Of a stretch of 58,769 nucleotides of DNA, positions 48,554 through 58,331 are shown one piece after another (the stretch's first letter is position 1; each line of letters begins with the position of its first letter). This DNA comes from Oscillospiraceae bacterium (GTDB lineage: Bacteria > Bacillota_A > Clostridia > Oscillospirales > Ruminococcaceae), in the NCBI GenBank assembly GCA_017829075.1, contig JAGAJA010000094.1:1-58769 (forward strand). The letters are read 5' to 3'. Under the pieces are notes generated by a model that saw only the letters and a program-made list of their open reading frames with translations, made no database searches and was not told the DNA's origin. A program made the translations under genes and the position numbers.

Positions 48554-49423
48554 ATGAACCGGATCGGAATTACCACCGACTGCGTATGCGACCTGCCCGA
48601 TGAATACCTGAAATTCCATGACGTGGAGGTAGTGTATTTTTACATAACCACTGTAACCGGGCGTTTCAAGGACGGCTTTGAGATCACTTCGGGCAATATT
48701 CTGGAATACCTTGAAAACGGCGGGGAAAAGGCGGAAACAAACGCTCCTGCGCCGGAGGAATACAGGGATTTTTTCCTTGCGCAGCTTGAGAAGTACGACG
48801 AGATTATCCACATTTCAATAAGCGACAAGATAAGCCTTTCCTATCATAATGCTAAGGCGGCGCTTGAGCTTATGGGAGAGAGCGGAAGCAGAGTGCGCGT
48901 CATAGATTCGGAGCATCTTTCCACAGGAATAGGTCATTTGGTCATAATGGCAGTGGAGATGCGCAATTCAGGCAGTACCACCGAGGAAATCGCTGCCGAG
49001 GCGGAGAAATATAAATGCAGGATCTCCACAAGCTTTATCACCATGAATGCAGATTATCTTTACCGCAACGGCAGGGTGAGCAAGGCGGTCAGGAATATAT
49101 GCGATGTGTTTTCGCTTCACCCGGTTCTGGGAATGAAAGACGGCAGGATAATCCTCAAAAGTATCAAGGTGGGCAACTATGAAAAATCGGTTATGAGGTA
49201 CATAAAAGGCGAACTCAAGAACAACAGAAAGATAGACAGAAAACGCCTGTTCATAACCCACGCCGGCTGTACGGTAAAGCTTATCAATGCGGTGAAGGCG
49301 CGGTCGCAAAGGCTCTGCCGGTTTGAAGAGATACTTGTATCAAAGGCTTCTGCAACGATTTCAAGCAACTGCGGTATGGGAACGGTCGGAGTTCTTTTTG
49401 TAAGAAATAACGATGTCCGCTGA
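48554..49423 (+). CDS. DegV-family fatty-acid-binding protein
   Basis: 289 aa. IGITTDCVCDLPDEYLKFHD, EITSGNILEYLENGGEKAET, IIHISISDKISLSYHNAKAA and VIDSEHLSTGIGHLVIMAVE are the DegV pattern; the lipid-binding Ser/Thr region is kept. DegV proteins bind fatty acids and present them to fatty acid kinase. The ATG follows the hybrid-kinase stop directly, so it is made from the same mRNA; its presence between kinase and cyclase genes is unusual and might link lipid state to c-di-GMP signalling. Confidence 0.85.
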   Translation: MNRIGITTDCVCDLPDEYLKFHDVEVVYFYITTVTGRFKDGFEITSGNILEYLENGGEKAETNAPAPEEYRDFFLAQLEKYDEIIHISISDKISLSYHNAKAALELMGESGSRVRVIDSEHLSTGIGHLVIMAVEMRNSGSTTEEIAAEAEKYKCRISTSFITMNADYLYRNGRVSKAVRNICDVFSLHPVLGMKDGRIILKSIKVGNYEKSVMRYIKGELKNNRKIDRKRLFITHAGCTVKLINAVKARSQRLCRFEEILVSKASATISSNCGMGTVGVLFVRNNDVR

Positions 49424-49477
49424 GAGCGTAATTTTTGGCGGAAGAATTGCCAGACAGGCGTGTTTAGGAGAAGCTGT

Positions 49478-50869
49478 ATGAAAAATATATTGGTTGTCGA
49501 TGACAATAAGATCAACCTGACAGCGGCGAGAAAGGTATTATGCGGCGATTACAAGGTAACAGCCGTTACACGAGGCGCGCAGGCTCTTTCATATCTTGAG
49601 GGCAGTGACTGCGATATAGTTCTTCTTGATATAAATATGCCGGAAATGGACGGCTTTGAGGTGCTGGAGAAGATACGGGAAATAGATCGTTGCAAGAACC
49701 TCCCGGTGATATTCCTTACCGCCGACAGCAACAGCGAAACCGAGACACGCTGTTTCAAGGCAGGAGCGGTGGACTTTATTGCCAAGCCGTTTGTTCCGGA
49801 GGTAATGCTCTCACGAATCGGCAGGGCGCTGGAGCTGGAGGAACTGCGCCGCAGTCTTGCAGACAGACTGGAGCAAAAGACACGCGAGGTGTCGGATATG
49901 AGGTGCAGGTCGCGTCAGGACGCGCTTACTGGGCTGTGGAACCGCGCCCATACCGAGGAAACGGTAAACGAGATGATCTCCGCAGGCACAAAGGGCGCTC
50001 TCATGATGATCGACATGGACAACTTCAAGGCGATAAATGACAACTACGGTCACATTGCAGGCGATAAGACCTTGAAAATGTTTGCAGATACTCTGCGCGA
50101 TTACTCGGTGGAGGGAGATGTGCTGTGCAGGATAGGCGGAGATGAGTTCGTGGTGTTCGTAAAGGACATTACCTCAAAAAGCGAGCTTGGAAACCGCGCC
50201 TCGGATATTATTTCCGACCTTTGCTATAAGCTGGAGCAGTGCAGGTTTGAGACAAACTCCTCTGTATCCATAGGAATAGCGCAGACCCCGGAGGACGGAA
50301 CAGAGTTCAACAAGCTGTACAACTGCGCGGACAAAGCGCTATATTACGTCAAGCAGAACGGAAAAAACTCCTATCACTTTTTCAGCGATAAGGTTCAGGC
50401 GGAAAACAGCCGCAGCGGAAAGACCGTGGATCTTGATTATCTGCGGGATTTCATGAGCCGTGCAGACAGCGGCAGGGGAGCGTATCTGCTTGATTTCGAG
50501 AGCTTTCATCATGTTTATAACTTTATCCGGCGGTTCGTTGAGCGCAGCAGCAGAGATGTCCAGACGGTGCTTTTCACAGTGAGCGAGGAAGGCGAGCCGG
50601 ATGCAGAGGAAACCGAGCTTGCGCTGGAGCTGCTGGAAAAAGCGATCTATACCTCGCTGCGCCGTTCAGATGTTTCAACGCGCTATTCCAGCAAGCAGCT
50701 TATCGTTATTCTTATGGACACGAACGCTCAGAACGGCGATATGGTTTCGGCGCGTATAATAGAGTGCTTCAACAAGCTTTATACCGGTGGAAAGGTGACG
50801 GTTGACTACGGCATAGCCCGCATGGACGGGTCGGAACTTTTCGGGAAGAGAGCGCTCTCAGAGAAATGA
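49478..50869 (+). CDS. Response regulator with diguanylate cyclase (REC-GGDEF) and degenerate second GGDEF
   Basis: 463 aa. Receiver (NILVVDDNKINLTAARKVLC, IVLLDINMPEMDGFEVLEKI) at 1-120; coiled linker; active cyclase domain ~150-310 (DALTGLWNRAHTEETV, MMIDMDNFKAINDNYGHIAG, CRIGGDEFVVF); a further region ~325-460 (YLLDFESFHHVYNFIRRFVE, SDVSTRYSSKQLIVILMD) that looks like a decayed cyclase domain. Makes c-di-GMP on phosphorylation. Its receiver is nearly the same as that of the next gene. ATG 49478 has AGGAG upstream; earlier ATG at 49460 is not supported. Confidence 0.9.
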   Translation: MKNILVVDDNKINLTAARKVLCGDYKVTAVTRGAQALSYLEGSDCDIVLLDINMPEMDGFEVLEKIREIDRCKNLPVIFLTADSNSETETRCFKAGAVDFIAKPFVPEVMLSRIGRALELEELRRSLADRLEQKTREVSDMRCRSRQDALTGLWNRAHTEETVNEMISAGTKGALMMIDMDNFKAINDNYGHIAGDKTLKMFADTLRDYSVEGDVLCRIGGDEFVVFVKDITSKSELGNRASDIISDLCYKLEQCRFETNSSVSIGIAQTPEDGTEFNKLYNCADKALYYVKQNGKNSYHFFSDKVQAENSRSGKTVDLDYLRDFMSRADSGRGAYLLDFESFHHVYNFIRRFVERSSRDVQTVLFTVSEEGEPDAEETELALELLEKAIYTSLRRSDVSTRYSSKQLIVILMDTNAQNGDMVSARIIECFNKLYTGGKVTVDYGIARMDGSELFGKRALSEK

Positions 50870-50937
50870 GCGGCGCATAAAAAAGCCGCCAGAAATAGAA
50901 ACGGTGTAGAAAACAAAAGAATTTAAGGAGGAGCTTT

Positions 50938-51978
50938 ATGAAAAACATTTTGGTCGTTGATGATGATAAGCTGAATTTGGTAGCAGCCAAAAAAGTCCTG
51001 TGCGATGAGTACAAGGTAACAGCAGTCATGCGCGGCGAACAGGCTCTTACATATCTGGAGGGAAACGATTGCGACATAGTACTTCTGGATATCAATATGC
51101 CGGAAATGGACGGCTTTGAGGTGCTTGAGAAGATACGCAGGATAAAGCGATGTCAGAAGCTTCCCGTGATCTTTCTTACCGCAGACAACGACAGCGAAAC
51201 TGAGGCGCGGTGCTTTAATACCGGCGCGGTTGATTTTATCGCAAAGCCGTTTGTTCCTGAGGTCATGCGGTCGCGCATAAGCAGAGTTCTTGAACTGGAG
51301 GATCTGCGCCGCGGTCTTGAGAAACAGGTTGCTGAAAAGACTGCCCATATACATTATATAAAGGATATGATGGTTCTTGGAATGGCAGAAATGGTGGAGA
51401 GCCGCGACAGCAACACCGGCGGTCACATCAAGCGCACCAGCGAGGTGATAAAAGTATTTTCACAACGATTGGCACATCGCTGCGACTTGAACGGAGTTGA
51501 TGAGCGCCTGCTTCGCCGTATAGAAAAGGCTGCTCCGATGCACGACCTCGGAAAGATAGCGATATCAGATTCGGTGCTTCGCAAGCCGGGTAAGTATACC
51601 GAGGAAGAATTTAACGAGATGAAGCGTCATTCTGCCGAGGGCGCGAAAATTGTCGAAAATATCCTCAGCGGCGTTGAGGACGATGAGTTCGTACAAATAG
51701 CGAAAAATATTGCGCACTATCATCATGAAAAATGGAACGGGCGCGGCTATCCGGAGGGACTTTCCAAGACTGATATCCCTGTGGAAGCGAGGATAATGGC
51801 ATTAGCTGACGTGTTCGACGCGCTTGTCAGCAAACGCTGCTATAAGGAAGCGTTCAGCTATGACAAGGCATTTGCGATAATCGAGGAGTCCCTTGGCGAG
51901 CATTTTGACCCGGAGTTAGGCAGGGTGTTTCTGGATTGCCGGGAGGAGCTTACAGCTATGTATGACAGCTTCAATTAA
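50938..51978 (+). CDS. Response regulator with HD-GYP c-di-GMP phosphodiesterase
   Basis: 346 aa. Receiver (NILVVDDDKLNLVAAKKVLC, IVLLDINMPEMDGFEVLEKI, DFIAKPFVPEVM) closely similar to the preceding gene's receiver; then HD-GYP from ~150: SRDSNTGGHIKRTSEVIKVF, APMHDLGKIAISDSVLRKPG, HHEKWNGRGYPEGLSK, MALADVFDALVSKRCYKEAF. HD and GYP motifs are intact, so it should degrade c-di-GMP. Opposes the REC-GGDEF protein encoded 68 bases upstream. AAGGAGG site. Last gene before the CRISPR locus. Confidence 0.92.
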   Translation: MKNILVVDDDKLNLVAAKKVLCDEYKVTAVMRGEQALTYLEGNDCDIVLLDINMPEMDGFEVLEKIRRIKRCQKLPVIFLTADNDSETEARCFNTGAVDFIAKPFVPEVMRSRISRVLELEDLRRGLEKQVAEKTAHIHYIKDMMVLGMAEMVESRDSNTGGHIKRTSEVIKVFSQRLAHRCDLNGVDERLLRRIEKAAPMHDLGKIAISDSVLRKPGKYTEEEFNEMKRHSAEGAKIVENILSGVEDDEFVQIAKNIAHYHHEKWNGRGYPEGLSKTDIPVEARIMALADVFDALVSKRCYKEAFSYDKAFAIIEESLGEHFDPELGRVFLDCREELTAMYDSFN

Positions 51979-52085
51979 ATCACAGCTAAGGCTGTCGATA
52001 AACCGCCATCTGCGTCGTCACTCCGCATAAAGGCAGGCACAAGTATAAGTCTAACGCGAGTTTCCGATAGAAATTATTCCTGACA

Positions 52086-52229
52086 TAAAAAGAAAGCCGT
52101 TTCCCACATAGCAGGAAACGGCATCGTTTTCAAATAATGTGCACACTGCACAGAACGGCATAGCCGAACGATCAGAAAAGATTTTTATTTGAACTCGTAG
52201 TGTTATTTTAGAGGGTAGTAGAACCTCTG
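52086..52229 (-). ncRNA. tracrRNA of the type II-A system
   Basis: On the minus strand, starting 5-10 bases after a TATTAT box: anti-repeat at 52224-52187 with 25 consecutive bases complementary to the CRISPR repeat (CTACTACCCTCTAAAATAAC..), a bulge, and a lower stem (TCAAAT against GTTTGA). It is followed by CGGCTATGCCG (hairpin), GTGCAGTGTGCAC (hairpin) and an intrinsic terminator, GCCGTTTCC..GGAAACGGC then TTTCTTTTT, ending near 52086. About 140 nt. Encoded divergently from cas9. Confidence 0.93.
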
Positions 52230-52234
52230 TTTAT

Positions 52235-52263
52235 ATAATACCACACTTTTTTCCGTTTGTCAA
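52235..52263 (-). promoter_or_regulatory. tracrRNA promoter
   Basis: Minus strand TTGACA (52258-52263), 17 bases, TATTAT (52235-52240); consensus -35. It fixes the RNA start near 52229. Confidence 0.85.
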
Positions 52264-52308
52264 TAGCTAAAATAAAAAAATGTCAAAAAAATTGTATCAA
52301 AAAAGGCA

Positions 52309-52337
52309 TTGAAATAAATTGTTTTTTGATGTATAAT
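52309..52337 (+). promoter_or_regulatory. cas operon promoter
   Basis: TTGAAA (52309-52314), 17 bases, TATAAT (52332-52337), about 45 bases before the cas9 ribosome site. Back-to-back with the tracrRNA promoter. Confidence 0.8.
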
Positions 52338-52388
52338 ATAATTTAACCAGAAATCGGCTTAAATTGACACAAAACGGAGGACGTAATA

Positions 52389-55300
52389 ATGGAAAGAAAA
52401 TTCAGCAATTACTTTTTAGGGCTTGATATCGGTACTGATTCGGTTGGTTGGTGTGTCGCGGATCATGATTACAAAGTACTGAAGTACAAAGGCAATGCCA
52501 TGTGGGGAGTGTCGCTGTTTGACGAGGCACATCAGGCGGCGGATCGCCGATCCTTCAGAACATCGCGCCGCAGGCTTGACAGAAAAAAGCAGCGCAGGAC
52601 ACTGCTTCAGGAGCTGTTCGCATCGGAAATAGCTAAGATCGACCCGGATTTTTTTATCCGGAGGAGAGAAAGTGCGCTTCTCCCGGAGGACAGGACTATC
52701 GCTGACGGCAGTGTTTTCGGCGGAGATATCTCCGACAGGCAGCTCCACGAGAAATATCCCACTATTCACCATATTATCTATGCCCTGATGAATGAGGACT
52801 TTCCGCATGATGTCCGGCTGGTATATCTAGCCTGCGAATATCTTATCACTCACCGGGGTCATTTTCTCTTTGATGTTGACGCGGATAATGTAGATAAGGT
52901 GACTGATATTTCCGGGATCATGGCGGAATTTTACGCGTGGTTCGACAGTCAGGAGCTGGAGCGTCCATTCGACTGCGATGATAAGGAATTCGGCGCTGTA
53001 TTAACAGCAGACAAACGAATCACTGAACGGGTGCGGGGCTTCAAAAACCTGCTATGGAACGGAAAAAATCCCGATGATGAGGAATATCCTATTGACCGTC
53101 TGGTGATGATAAAGCTGATTTCCGGCGCCAAAGCAAAGCTGTCGGATCTATTTAAAAACGCCGATTATAAGGAAAACGAGCACAATGAACTGTCCCTCGG
53201 AAGCGGTGATTTTGACGAGCTGCTTGCCGCGCTTTCCTCTGAGATCGACGGGGACGAAGCGGAGCTTGTCAGAATAATGAAAGCGCTCTTCGACTGGTCG
53301 CAGCTTGTAAACATTCTGAACGGTCATACGTTCATCAGCGAGGCAAAGGTCGGGATCTACGAAAAGCACAAAAGCGATCTCGCGTTGCTTAAGAGATTTG
53401 TAAAGAAATATCTACCGGAGAAATACTCTGAGGTTTTCAGAAAAGCAGATGAAAAGCTGAACAATTATGTGAAGTACTCTGCCAATCTCAAGAATGCTGA
53501 TATCGGGAGCGCCGAGAAATTCCCGAAATGCACCGCCGAGGACTTCTGCAAGTACATAAGAGCGCTCTTCAAAAGCGTTATCCCGGAGGGAGCCGACAAA
53601 CCGGAATTCGACCGCATGATGACAGATCTGGAGGAAAACAGCTTCTGTCCGAAGCAGGTCACAGGCGGAAACTGCGTTATACCGTATCAGCTTTATTACA
53701 TTGAGCTGAAAAAGATACTGGAGAACGCGCAGAAGTACCTCCCGTTCCTTGAAGAAAGCGACCAATACGGCACGACTGCGAAAAAGATACTTTCAATAAT
53801 GACTTTCCGCGTGCCATATTATGTCGGGCCTTTGGTTAGAAATAACAGCAGTCATGCGTGGATCGAGCGGAAGGCTGGAAAGATATATCCGTGGAACTTT
53901 GAAGAGATGGTGGATCTTGACAAGAGCGAGGATATGTTCATCAGGAAAATGACGGCGACCTGCACCTATGCCGCCGGAGAGGACGTTCTGCCGAAGAATT
54001 CGCTGCTCTATTCCAGCTATATGGTGCTTAATGAGATCAACAATATCCGCATAAACGGCGTTCGTATTGACCCGTTGGTAAAGCAGGGAGTATATGAAAA
54101 CGTATTTATGAAGCACAGAAAGGTCACGCTGAAGAAAATACGTGACTATCTTTCGTCCGTCGGAGCGTTTTCCGAGGGAACTGACAAGCTGGACGGCATT
54201 GATGTTTCTGTTAAGTCGTCGCTGAGGTCTTATCTGGATTTCCGCCCGTTCATTGACTCCGGCAAGCTCACCAGCAGACAGGCTGAGGAGATTATCGCCA
54301 GAATTACCGCCACGACAGATAAGGCGCGGCTTAAAAAGTGGCTCAGAAACTATGGCTTGGAGGAATCAGATATCGTTAGGATTGCCGGATTTGGATACAA
54401 GGATTATGGCAGGCTGTCTGAGAAATTCCTGAATGGAATACGCGAGATAGACACTTCCACCGGTGAGGTTGTCGGAGGAACGATTATCGAGCAGCTCTGG
54501 AGCGGAAGCGAAAATCTTATGGAGCTTCTAAGCGAAAAACACAGCTATGCGGCTCAGCTTGAAGAAATGAACAGGGAATACTATTCGGACAAACAGAGGA
54601 GCATCAGCGATCGTCTGACCGAAATGTATGTACCTGCGGCGGCACGGCGTGCAGTAATACGCACTATGGATATCGTTTCCGAGATCAGAAGTCTGACTGG
54701 CTGTGCTCCGGAAAAGATATTTGTTGAAATGGCGAGGGATCATACGGATAAGGACAAGGGTAAGCGCACTATCTCGCGCAAGGAACAGGTAAGGAATTAT
54801 CTGAAGAATATCCCCGAAACCGATGAGCTTATGAAGCAGCTTGACAGCAGGACAGAGGGAGAGCTTCGCGGTGACAAGCTTTATCTATATTTCATGCAGC
54901 TCGGCAGATGTATGTATTCCGGCGAACCGATAGATATTGAGAGCCTTGCTACAAAGGATTATGACATTGATCATATCTTCCCGCAGTCGAGGATAAAGGA
55001 CGACAGCCTCGACAACCGTGTGCTTGTTAAATCAGAGATCAATCAAAGCCAGAAAAAGGACATATATCCTATCGACGGTGGTATTCGTCAAAAGATGCGT
55101 GGTTTCTGGGATATGCTGCATAAAAATAAGCTTGTCAGCGATAAGAAATATGAGCGCCTTATCCGTTCGACTCCGTTCACTGACGAGGAGCTTGCGGACT
55201 TCATCAACCGCCAGCTTGTTGAAACAAGGCAGTCCACAAAGGCAGTGGCTACGCTGCTGAAAGAGATGTTCCCGGATTCATCTGTCGTTTATGTAAAGGC

Positions 55301-56453
55301 GGGTATCGTATCGGAGTTCCGGCATGAATTTGATCTGCTCAAATGCCGGGAAGTAAACGACCTGCATCACGCAAAGGACGCTTATCTCAATATAGTTATG
55401 GGACAGGTGTATGATGTAAAATTCACCCGCAGCCCGATCAGCTTCATAAAGGAAAGCGGAAGCAGCCGAAACTATTCTATGAAGCTGTCCAGCCTGCTGG
55501 CTCACGATATTTCAAGGGGAGATGTTGTCGCATGGAGAAAGGGTGAAACTCTTGATAATGTGAAGAGGCAGATGTCGAAGAACAATATCAGATATGTGAG
55601 GTATTCACTTACAAGAAAGGGCGGACTGTTCGACCAGATGCCTCTGCGAAAGGGTCATGGTCAGGTGCCGCGCAAGGCTGGTCTTGATACTGAAAATTAC
55701 GGCGGTTATCAAAATCCGGCAATATCGCATTTCTATCTTGTCAAGTATCAGAAAGGCAAAAACAGCGTTATTTCCCTTATTCCGGTGGAGCTGAGAGCCG
55801 CCGGCAGCATACGCAGTATTGAGGATATCTCCGATTATTGCCGGGATTATTTGAAAATGGGAAGCGTTTCTGTACTTCTTGGCGGAAGAAAGATCAAAAT
55901 TAACACTCTTTTTGAAATCGACGGATTTCGTGCGCACCTTTCCAGTCGTTCCAAAGACCGGATCTGGTTTAAGGGAGGAATGCAGCTAGTGCTTCCGCAG
56001 GAATATGAAGCCTACGCAAAGAAAATATATTCCTATTGCGAGAAATGCAGTGAGGCGGCGAAGTTCAAGGCGGATATCCCTGCGGTTACGAAATACGACA
56101 AACTTACCTCTGAACAGAATGAAGCGTTGTATGATCTGCTTTTGGATAAGCTTGAGAACACCAGCTATCATGTTCTTATGGATACGCCGCTGAAAGTGCT
56201 AAAGGGCAGCAGAGATATGTTCAGAGAGCTTCCTGTTGAGCAGCAGACGCTTGCCCTGAGTCATATTATTGAGCTGTTCGGGTGTACCAATCCTTCCGGA
56301 AAGGATTTAACTATTATTAATGGAAGCAAGTCCTCCGGAATATTGAATATTTTAATGGCGCTGAATACGAAGCGCTTTTCGGATATCCGAATAATCGACC
56401 AGTCGCCTACGGGACTTATTGAACACCGTTCGGAAAATCTTCTTGAGCTATGA
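52389..56453 (+). CDS. cas9: Cas9 endonuclease, type II-A
   Basis: 1354 aa, in the usual II-A size range. RuvC-I LGLDIGTDSVGWCV with Asp13; arginine-rich bridge helix RRSFRTSRRRLDRKKQRR at ~55-75; recognition lobe to ~715; RuvC-II IFVEMARDH with Glu780; HNH YDIDHIFPQSRIKDDSLDNR with His862; RuvC-III HHAKDAYLNIV with His993 and Asp997; C-terminal PAM-interacting part beyond ~1080. All catalytic residues are present, so both DNA strands should be cut, guided by crRNA:tracrRNA. CGGAGG lies 8 bases before ATG. The last codons overlap cas1 (ATGA). Confidence 0.98.
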   Translation: MERKFSNYFLGLDIGTDSVGWCVADHDYKVLKYKGNAMWGVSLFDEAHQAADRRSFRTSRRRLDRKKQRRTLLQELFASEIAKIDPDFFIRRRESALLPEDRTIADGSVFGGDISDRQLHEKYPTIHHIIYALMNEDFPHDVRLVYLACEYLITHRGHFLFDVDADNVDKVTDISGIMAEFYAWFDSQELERPFDCDDKEFGAVLTADKRITERVRGFKNLLWNGKNPDDEEYPIDRLVMIKLISGAKAKLSDLFKNADYKENEHNELSLGSGDFDELLAALSSEIDGDEAELVRIMKALFDWSQLVNILNGHTFISEAKVGIYEKHKSDLALLKRFVKKYLPEKYSEVFRKADEKLNNYVKYSANLKNADIGSAEKFPKCTAEDFCKYIRALFKSVIPEGADKPEFDRMMTDLEENSFCPKQVTGGNCVIPYQLYYIELKKILENAQKYLPFLEESDQYGTTAKKILSIMTFRVPYYVGPLVRNNSSHAWIERKAGKIYPWNFEEMVDLDKSEDMFIRKMTATCTYAAGEDVLPKNSLLYSSYMVLNEINNIRINGVRIDPLVKQGVYENVFMKHRKVTLKKIRDYLSSVGAFSEGTDKLDGIDVSVKSSLRSYLDFRPFIDSGKLTSRQAEEIIARITATTDKARLKKWLRNYGLEESDIVRIAGFGYKDYGRLSEKFLNGIREIDTSTGEVVGGTIIEQLWSGSENLMELLSEKHSYAAQLEEMNREYYSDKQRSISDRLTEMYVPAAARRAVIRTMDIVSEIRSLTGCAPEKIFVEMARDHTDKDKGKRTISRKEQVRNYLKNIPETDELMKQLDSRTEGELRGDKLYLYFMQLGRCMYSGEPIDIESLATKDYDIDHIFPQSRIKDDSLDNRVLVKSEINQSQKKDIYPIDGGIRQKMRGFWDMLHKNKLVSDKKYERLIRSTPFTDEELADFINRQLVETRQSTKAVATLLKEMFPDSSVVYVKAGIVSEFRHEFDLLKCREVNDLHHAKDAYLNIVMGQVYDVKFTRSPISFIKESGSSRNYSMKLSSLLAHDISRGDVVAWRKGETLDNVKRQMSKNNIRYVRYSLTRKGGLFDQMPLRKGHGQVPRKAGLDTENYGGYQNPAISHFYLVKYQKGKNSVISLIPVELRAAGSIRSIEDISDYCRDYLKMGSVSVLLGGRKIKINTLFEIDGFRAHLSSRSKDRIWFKGGMQLVLPQEYEAYAKKIYSYCEKCSEAAKFKADIPAVTKYDKLTSEQNEALYDLLLDKLENTSYHVLMDTPLKVLKGSRDMFRELPVEQQTLALSHIIELFGCTNPSGKDLTIINGSKSSGILNILMALNTKRFSDIRIIDQSPTGLIEHRSENLLEL

Positions 56454-57331
56454 GCTGGAGGACGGTGGTCATAACAAATCGCTGCAAGCTTGATATGAAG
56501 CTGGGATTTATGGTTATTCGTTCAGAGGATACCAAGCGTATCCTCTTGGACGAAATATCTGTTTTGGTTATTGAGAATGCGGGAATTGCGATCACCGGCT
56601 GCCTTCTGAACGAGCTTGCAAAACGAAAAATTAAAGTGATATTCTGCGATGAAAAACATAATCCCTTATCGGAGCTTATGCCGCTGTATGGCGCTCACGA
56701 CTGTTCGTCGAAGATTCGTGCGCAGCTTGAATGGAGCAGGGAAATAAAGGACATTGCGTGGACAGTGATTGTTTCGGAAAAGATCCGGCAGCAGGCAGTT
56801 CATCTCCGGCTGCTTGGGCATGATACTGAGGCTGATATGTTGAATAAATATATTGCGGAAATGGAGGTCGGAGATGAAACTAATCGTGAGGGACACGCAG
56901 CAAAGGTGTATTTCAATGCTCTTTTCGGGGTGACTTTTTCGCGCGGAAGCAGCAATGCTCTTAATGCTGCGCTGAATTATGGATATTCTCTGATACTGAG
57001 CTTGGTGAACAGAGAAGTCTGTGCCTGCGGCTATCTGACGCAGCTTGGATTGTTTCATGATAATATGTTCAACAGTTTCAACCTGAGCTGTGATATAATG
57101 GAACCACTGCGTATAGCTGTGGACAGATTTGTCTGCAAGAAAATGTATGGGATATTTGAAGGTGCGCAGAAGCATGAAATGCTGACCATATTGAACAAGC
57201 CGGTTATTATCAGCGGAAGCGAACAGTTGCTTACAAATGCGGTGAGAATATATGTTCACAGCGTATTTGACGCATTGAACAACGGAAATATGGCAGAAAT
57301 AAGGTTCTGTACATATATTGATGAAGAATGA
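56450..57331 (+). CDS. cas1: Cas1 integrase, type II
   Basis: 293 aa. N-terminal beta domain (NRCKLDMKLGFMVIRSEDTK, NAGIAITGCLLNELAKRKIK) and helical catalytic domain with Glu148 (NREGHAAKVYFNALFG), His in LGLFHDNMFNSFNLSCD and Asp shortly after. It integrates new spacers at the leader-proximal repeat with Cas2. Overlaps cas9 and cas2 by 4 bases each. Confidence 0.97.
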   Translation: MSWRTVVITNRCKLDMKLGFMVIRSEDTKRILLDEISVLVIENAGIAITGCLLNELAKRKIKVIFCDEKHNPLSELMPLYGAHDCSSKIRAQLEWSREIKDIAWTVIVSEKIRQQAVHLRLLGHDTEADMLNKYIAEMEVGDETNREGHAAKVYFNALFGVTFSRGSSNALNAALNYGYSLILSLVNREVCACGYLTQLGLFHDNMFNSFNLSCDIMEPLRIAVDRFVCKKMYGIFEGAQKHEMLTILNKPVIISGSEQLLTNAVRIYVHSVFDALNNGNMAEIRFCTYIDEE

Positions 57332-57648
57332 ACTATCGTTTTATGAGAATTCTAGTGATGTTTGATCTTCCGGAATTAACATCGGCAGACCGCAGAGAGT
57401 ATCGGAAGTTCCGGGGATATCTGCTGAAGAATGGATTCCTGATGCTTCAGGAATCCGTTTACTGCCGTATGGCTCTGAATAAGACGGTATCAGATCAAAT
57501 CATAGCTAAGCTAAAAAAACAGAAGCCGTCTAAGGGACTGGTTATGGTACTCACCATAACTGAAAAGCAGTTTCAGAACATGGAAATAATAACCGGGGAT
57601 TTTGTTACCGATGTTATTGACACAGATGAACGGCTGATAATTCTGTAA
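57328..57648 (+). CDS. cas2: Cas2, adaptation subunit
   Basis: 106 aa. Ferredoxin-like fold: MRILVMFDLPELTSADRREY, FRGYLLKNGFLMLQESVYCR, KGLVMVLTITEKQFQNMEII. Structural bridge of the Cas1-Cas2 integrase. ATGA overlap with cas1; csn2 follows after 11 bases. Confidence 0.97.
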   Translation: MNYRFMRILVMFDLPELTSADRREYRKFRGYLLKNGFLMLQESVYCRMALNKTVSDQIIAKLKKQKPSKGLVMVLTITEKQFQNMEIITGDFVTDVIDTDERLIIL

Positions 57649-57659
57649 GGGGGTAAATT

Positions 57660-58331
57660 TTGCAATACCGAATTGTATGGTCAGAATTGTTTCCACCGTT
57701 TGATATTTTTGATGACAAAGCGAATATCATTGCGATAGAAAAACCTGCGGAGCTGTACTCATTTGTATCTGAGCTGAACGGTCAGCTTGCGGGTGGGAAT
57801 GGCTCGATTGTTCTTTCGTCAGACGGCGAAGTGCTGAGGCTTTCATCTAAGGCAGAGCTAGTTACGCAGTTCTTTCCACTGGAGCTAAACAGCAGGAGAA
57901 TACTTAATAAGTTGTATTTGAATTTTGAGAAGAAAGCTATGTCGCCTGAATTCTATGGAGAGCAGATCAAGCTTAATTCTGCTGTAAACAGCTTTATGAA
58001 CGTTCTGACTTACACGGAAATTCCGGAAACCCAGTTTGGCAGCGTGAACTTATCTGCTTTATTCAAGGCGGTGGATCTGCGTATAAATGATAGCTGCGAA
58101 AGCCTTGAGGAACGGGTAATTGATTACATGACAAATGTATGCGCTCTGGAGGGAGAACGCATTTTTGTTTTTCTTAATCTGTTGAATTTCATTGACAAGG
58201 AAAAACGGGAGGTATTCTTCGAAACGGTGATTGCTCATGGCTTTTTTGCGCTTTTTGTGGAAGCTTCCTCTGTCGAGCCTATGCCGATCATTAATCAGAT
58301 GATCGTTGACGAGGATCTCTGTATTATTTGA
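57660..58331 (+). CDS. csn2: Csn2, type II-A adaptation protein
   Basis: 223 aa, short (canonical) Csn2 size. YRIVWSELFPPFDIFDDKAN, FVSELNGQLAGGNGSIVLSS, LYLNFEKKAMSPEF and the C-terminal ERIFVFLNLLNFIDKEKREV, FFALFVEASSV follow the Csn2 pattern; the family forms tetrameric rings that hold DNA ends during spacer capture. TTG start with AAGGGGG 7 bases before. Its presence defines subtype II-A. Confidence 0.92.
   Translation: MQYRIVWSELFPPFDIFDDKANIIAIEKPAELYSFVSELNGQLAGGNGSIVLSSDGEVLRLSSKAELVTQFFPLELNSRRILNKLYLNFEKKAMSPEFYGEQIKLNSAVNSFMNVLTYTEIPETQFGSVNLSALFKAVDLRINDSCESLEERVIDYMTNVCALEGERIFVFLNLLNFIDKEKREVFFETVIAHGFFALFVEASSVEPMPIINQMIVDEDLCII

Noticed and set aside
52187..52224. Reading the tracrRNA anti-repeat as an orphan, degenerate CRISPR repeat on the plus strand
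   Set aside because: No second repeat is nearby, whereas on the minus strand a promoter, hairpins and a terminator define a tracrRNA.
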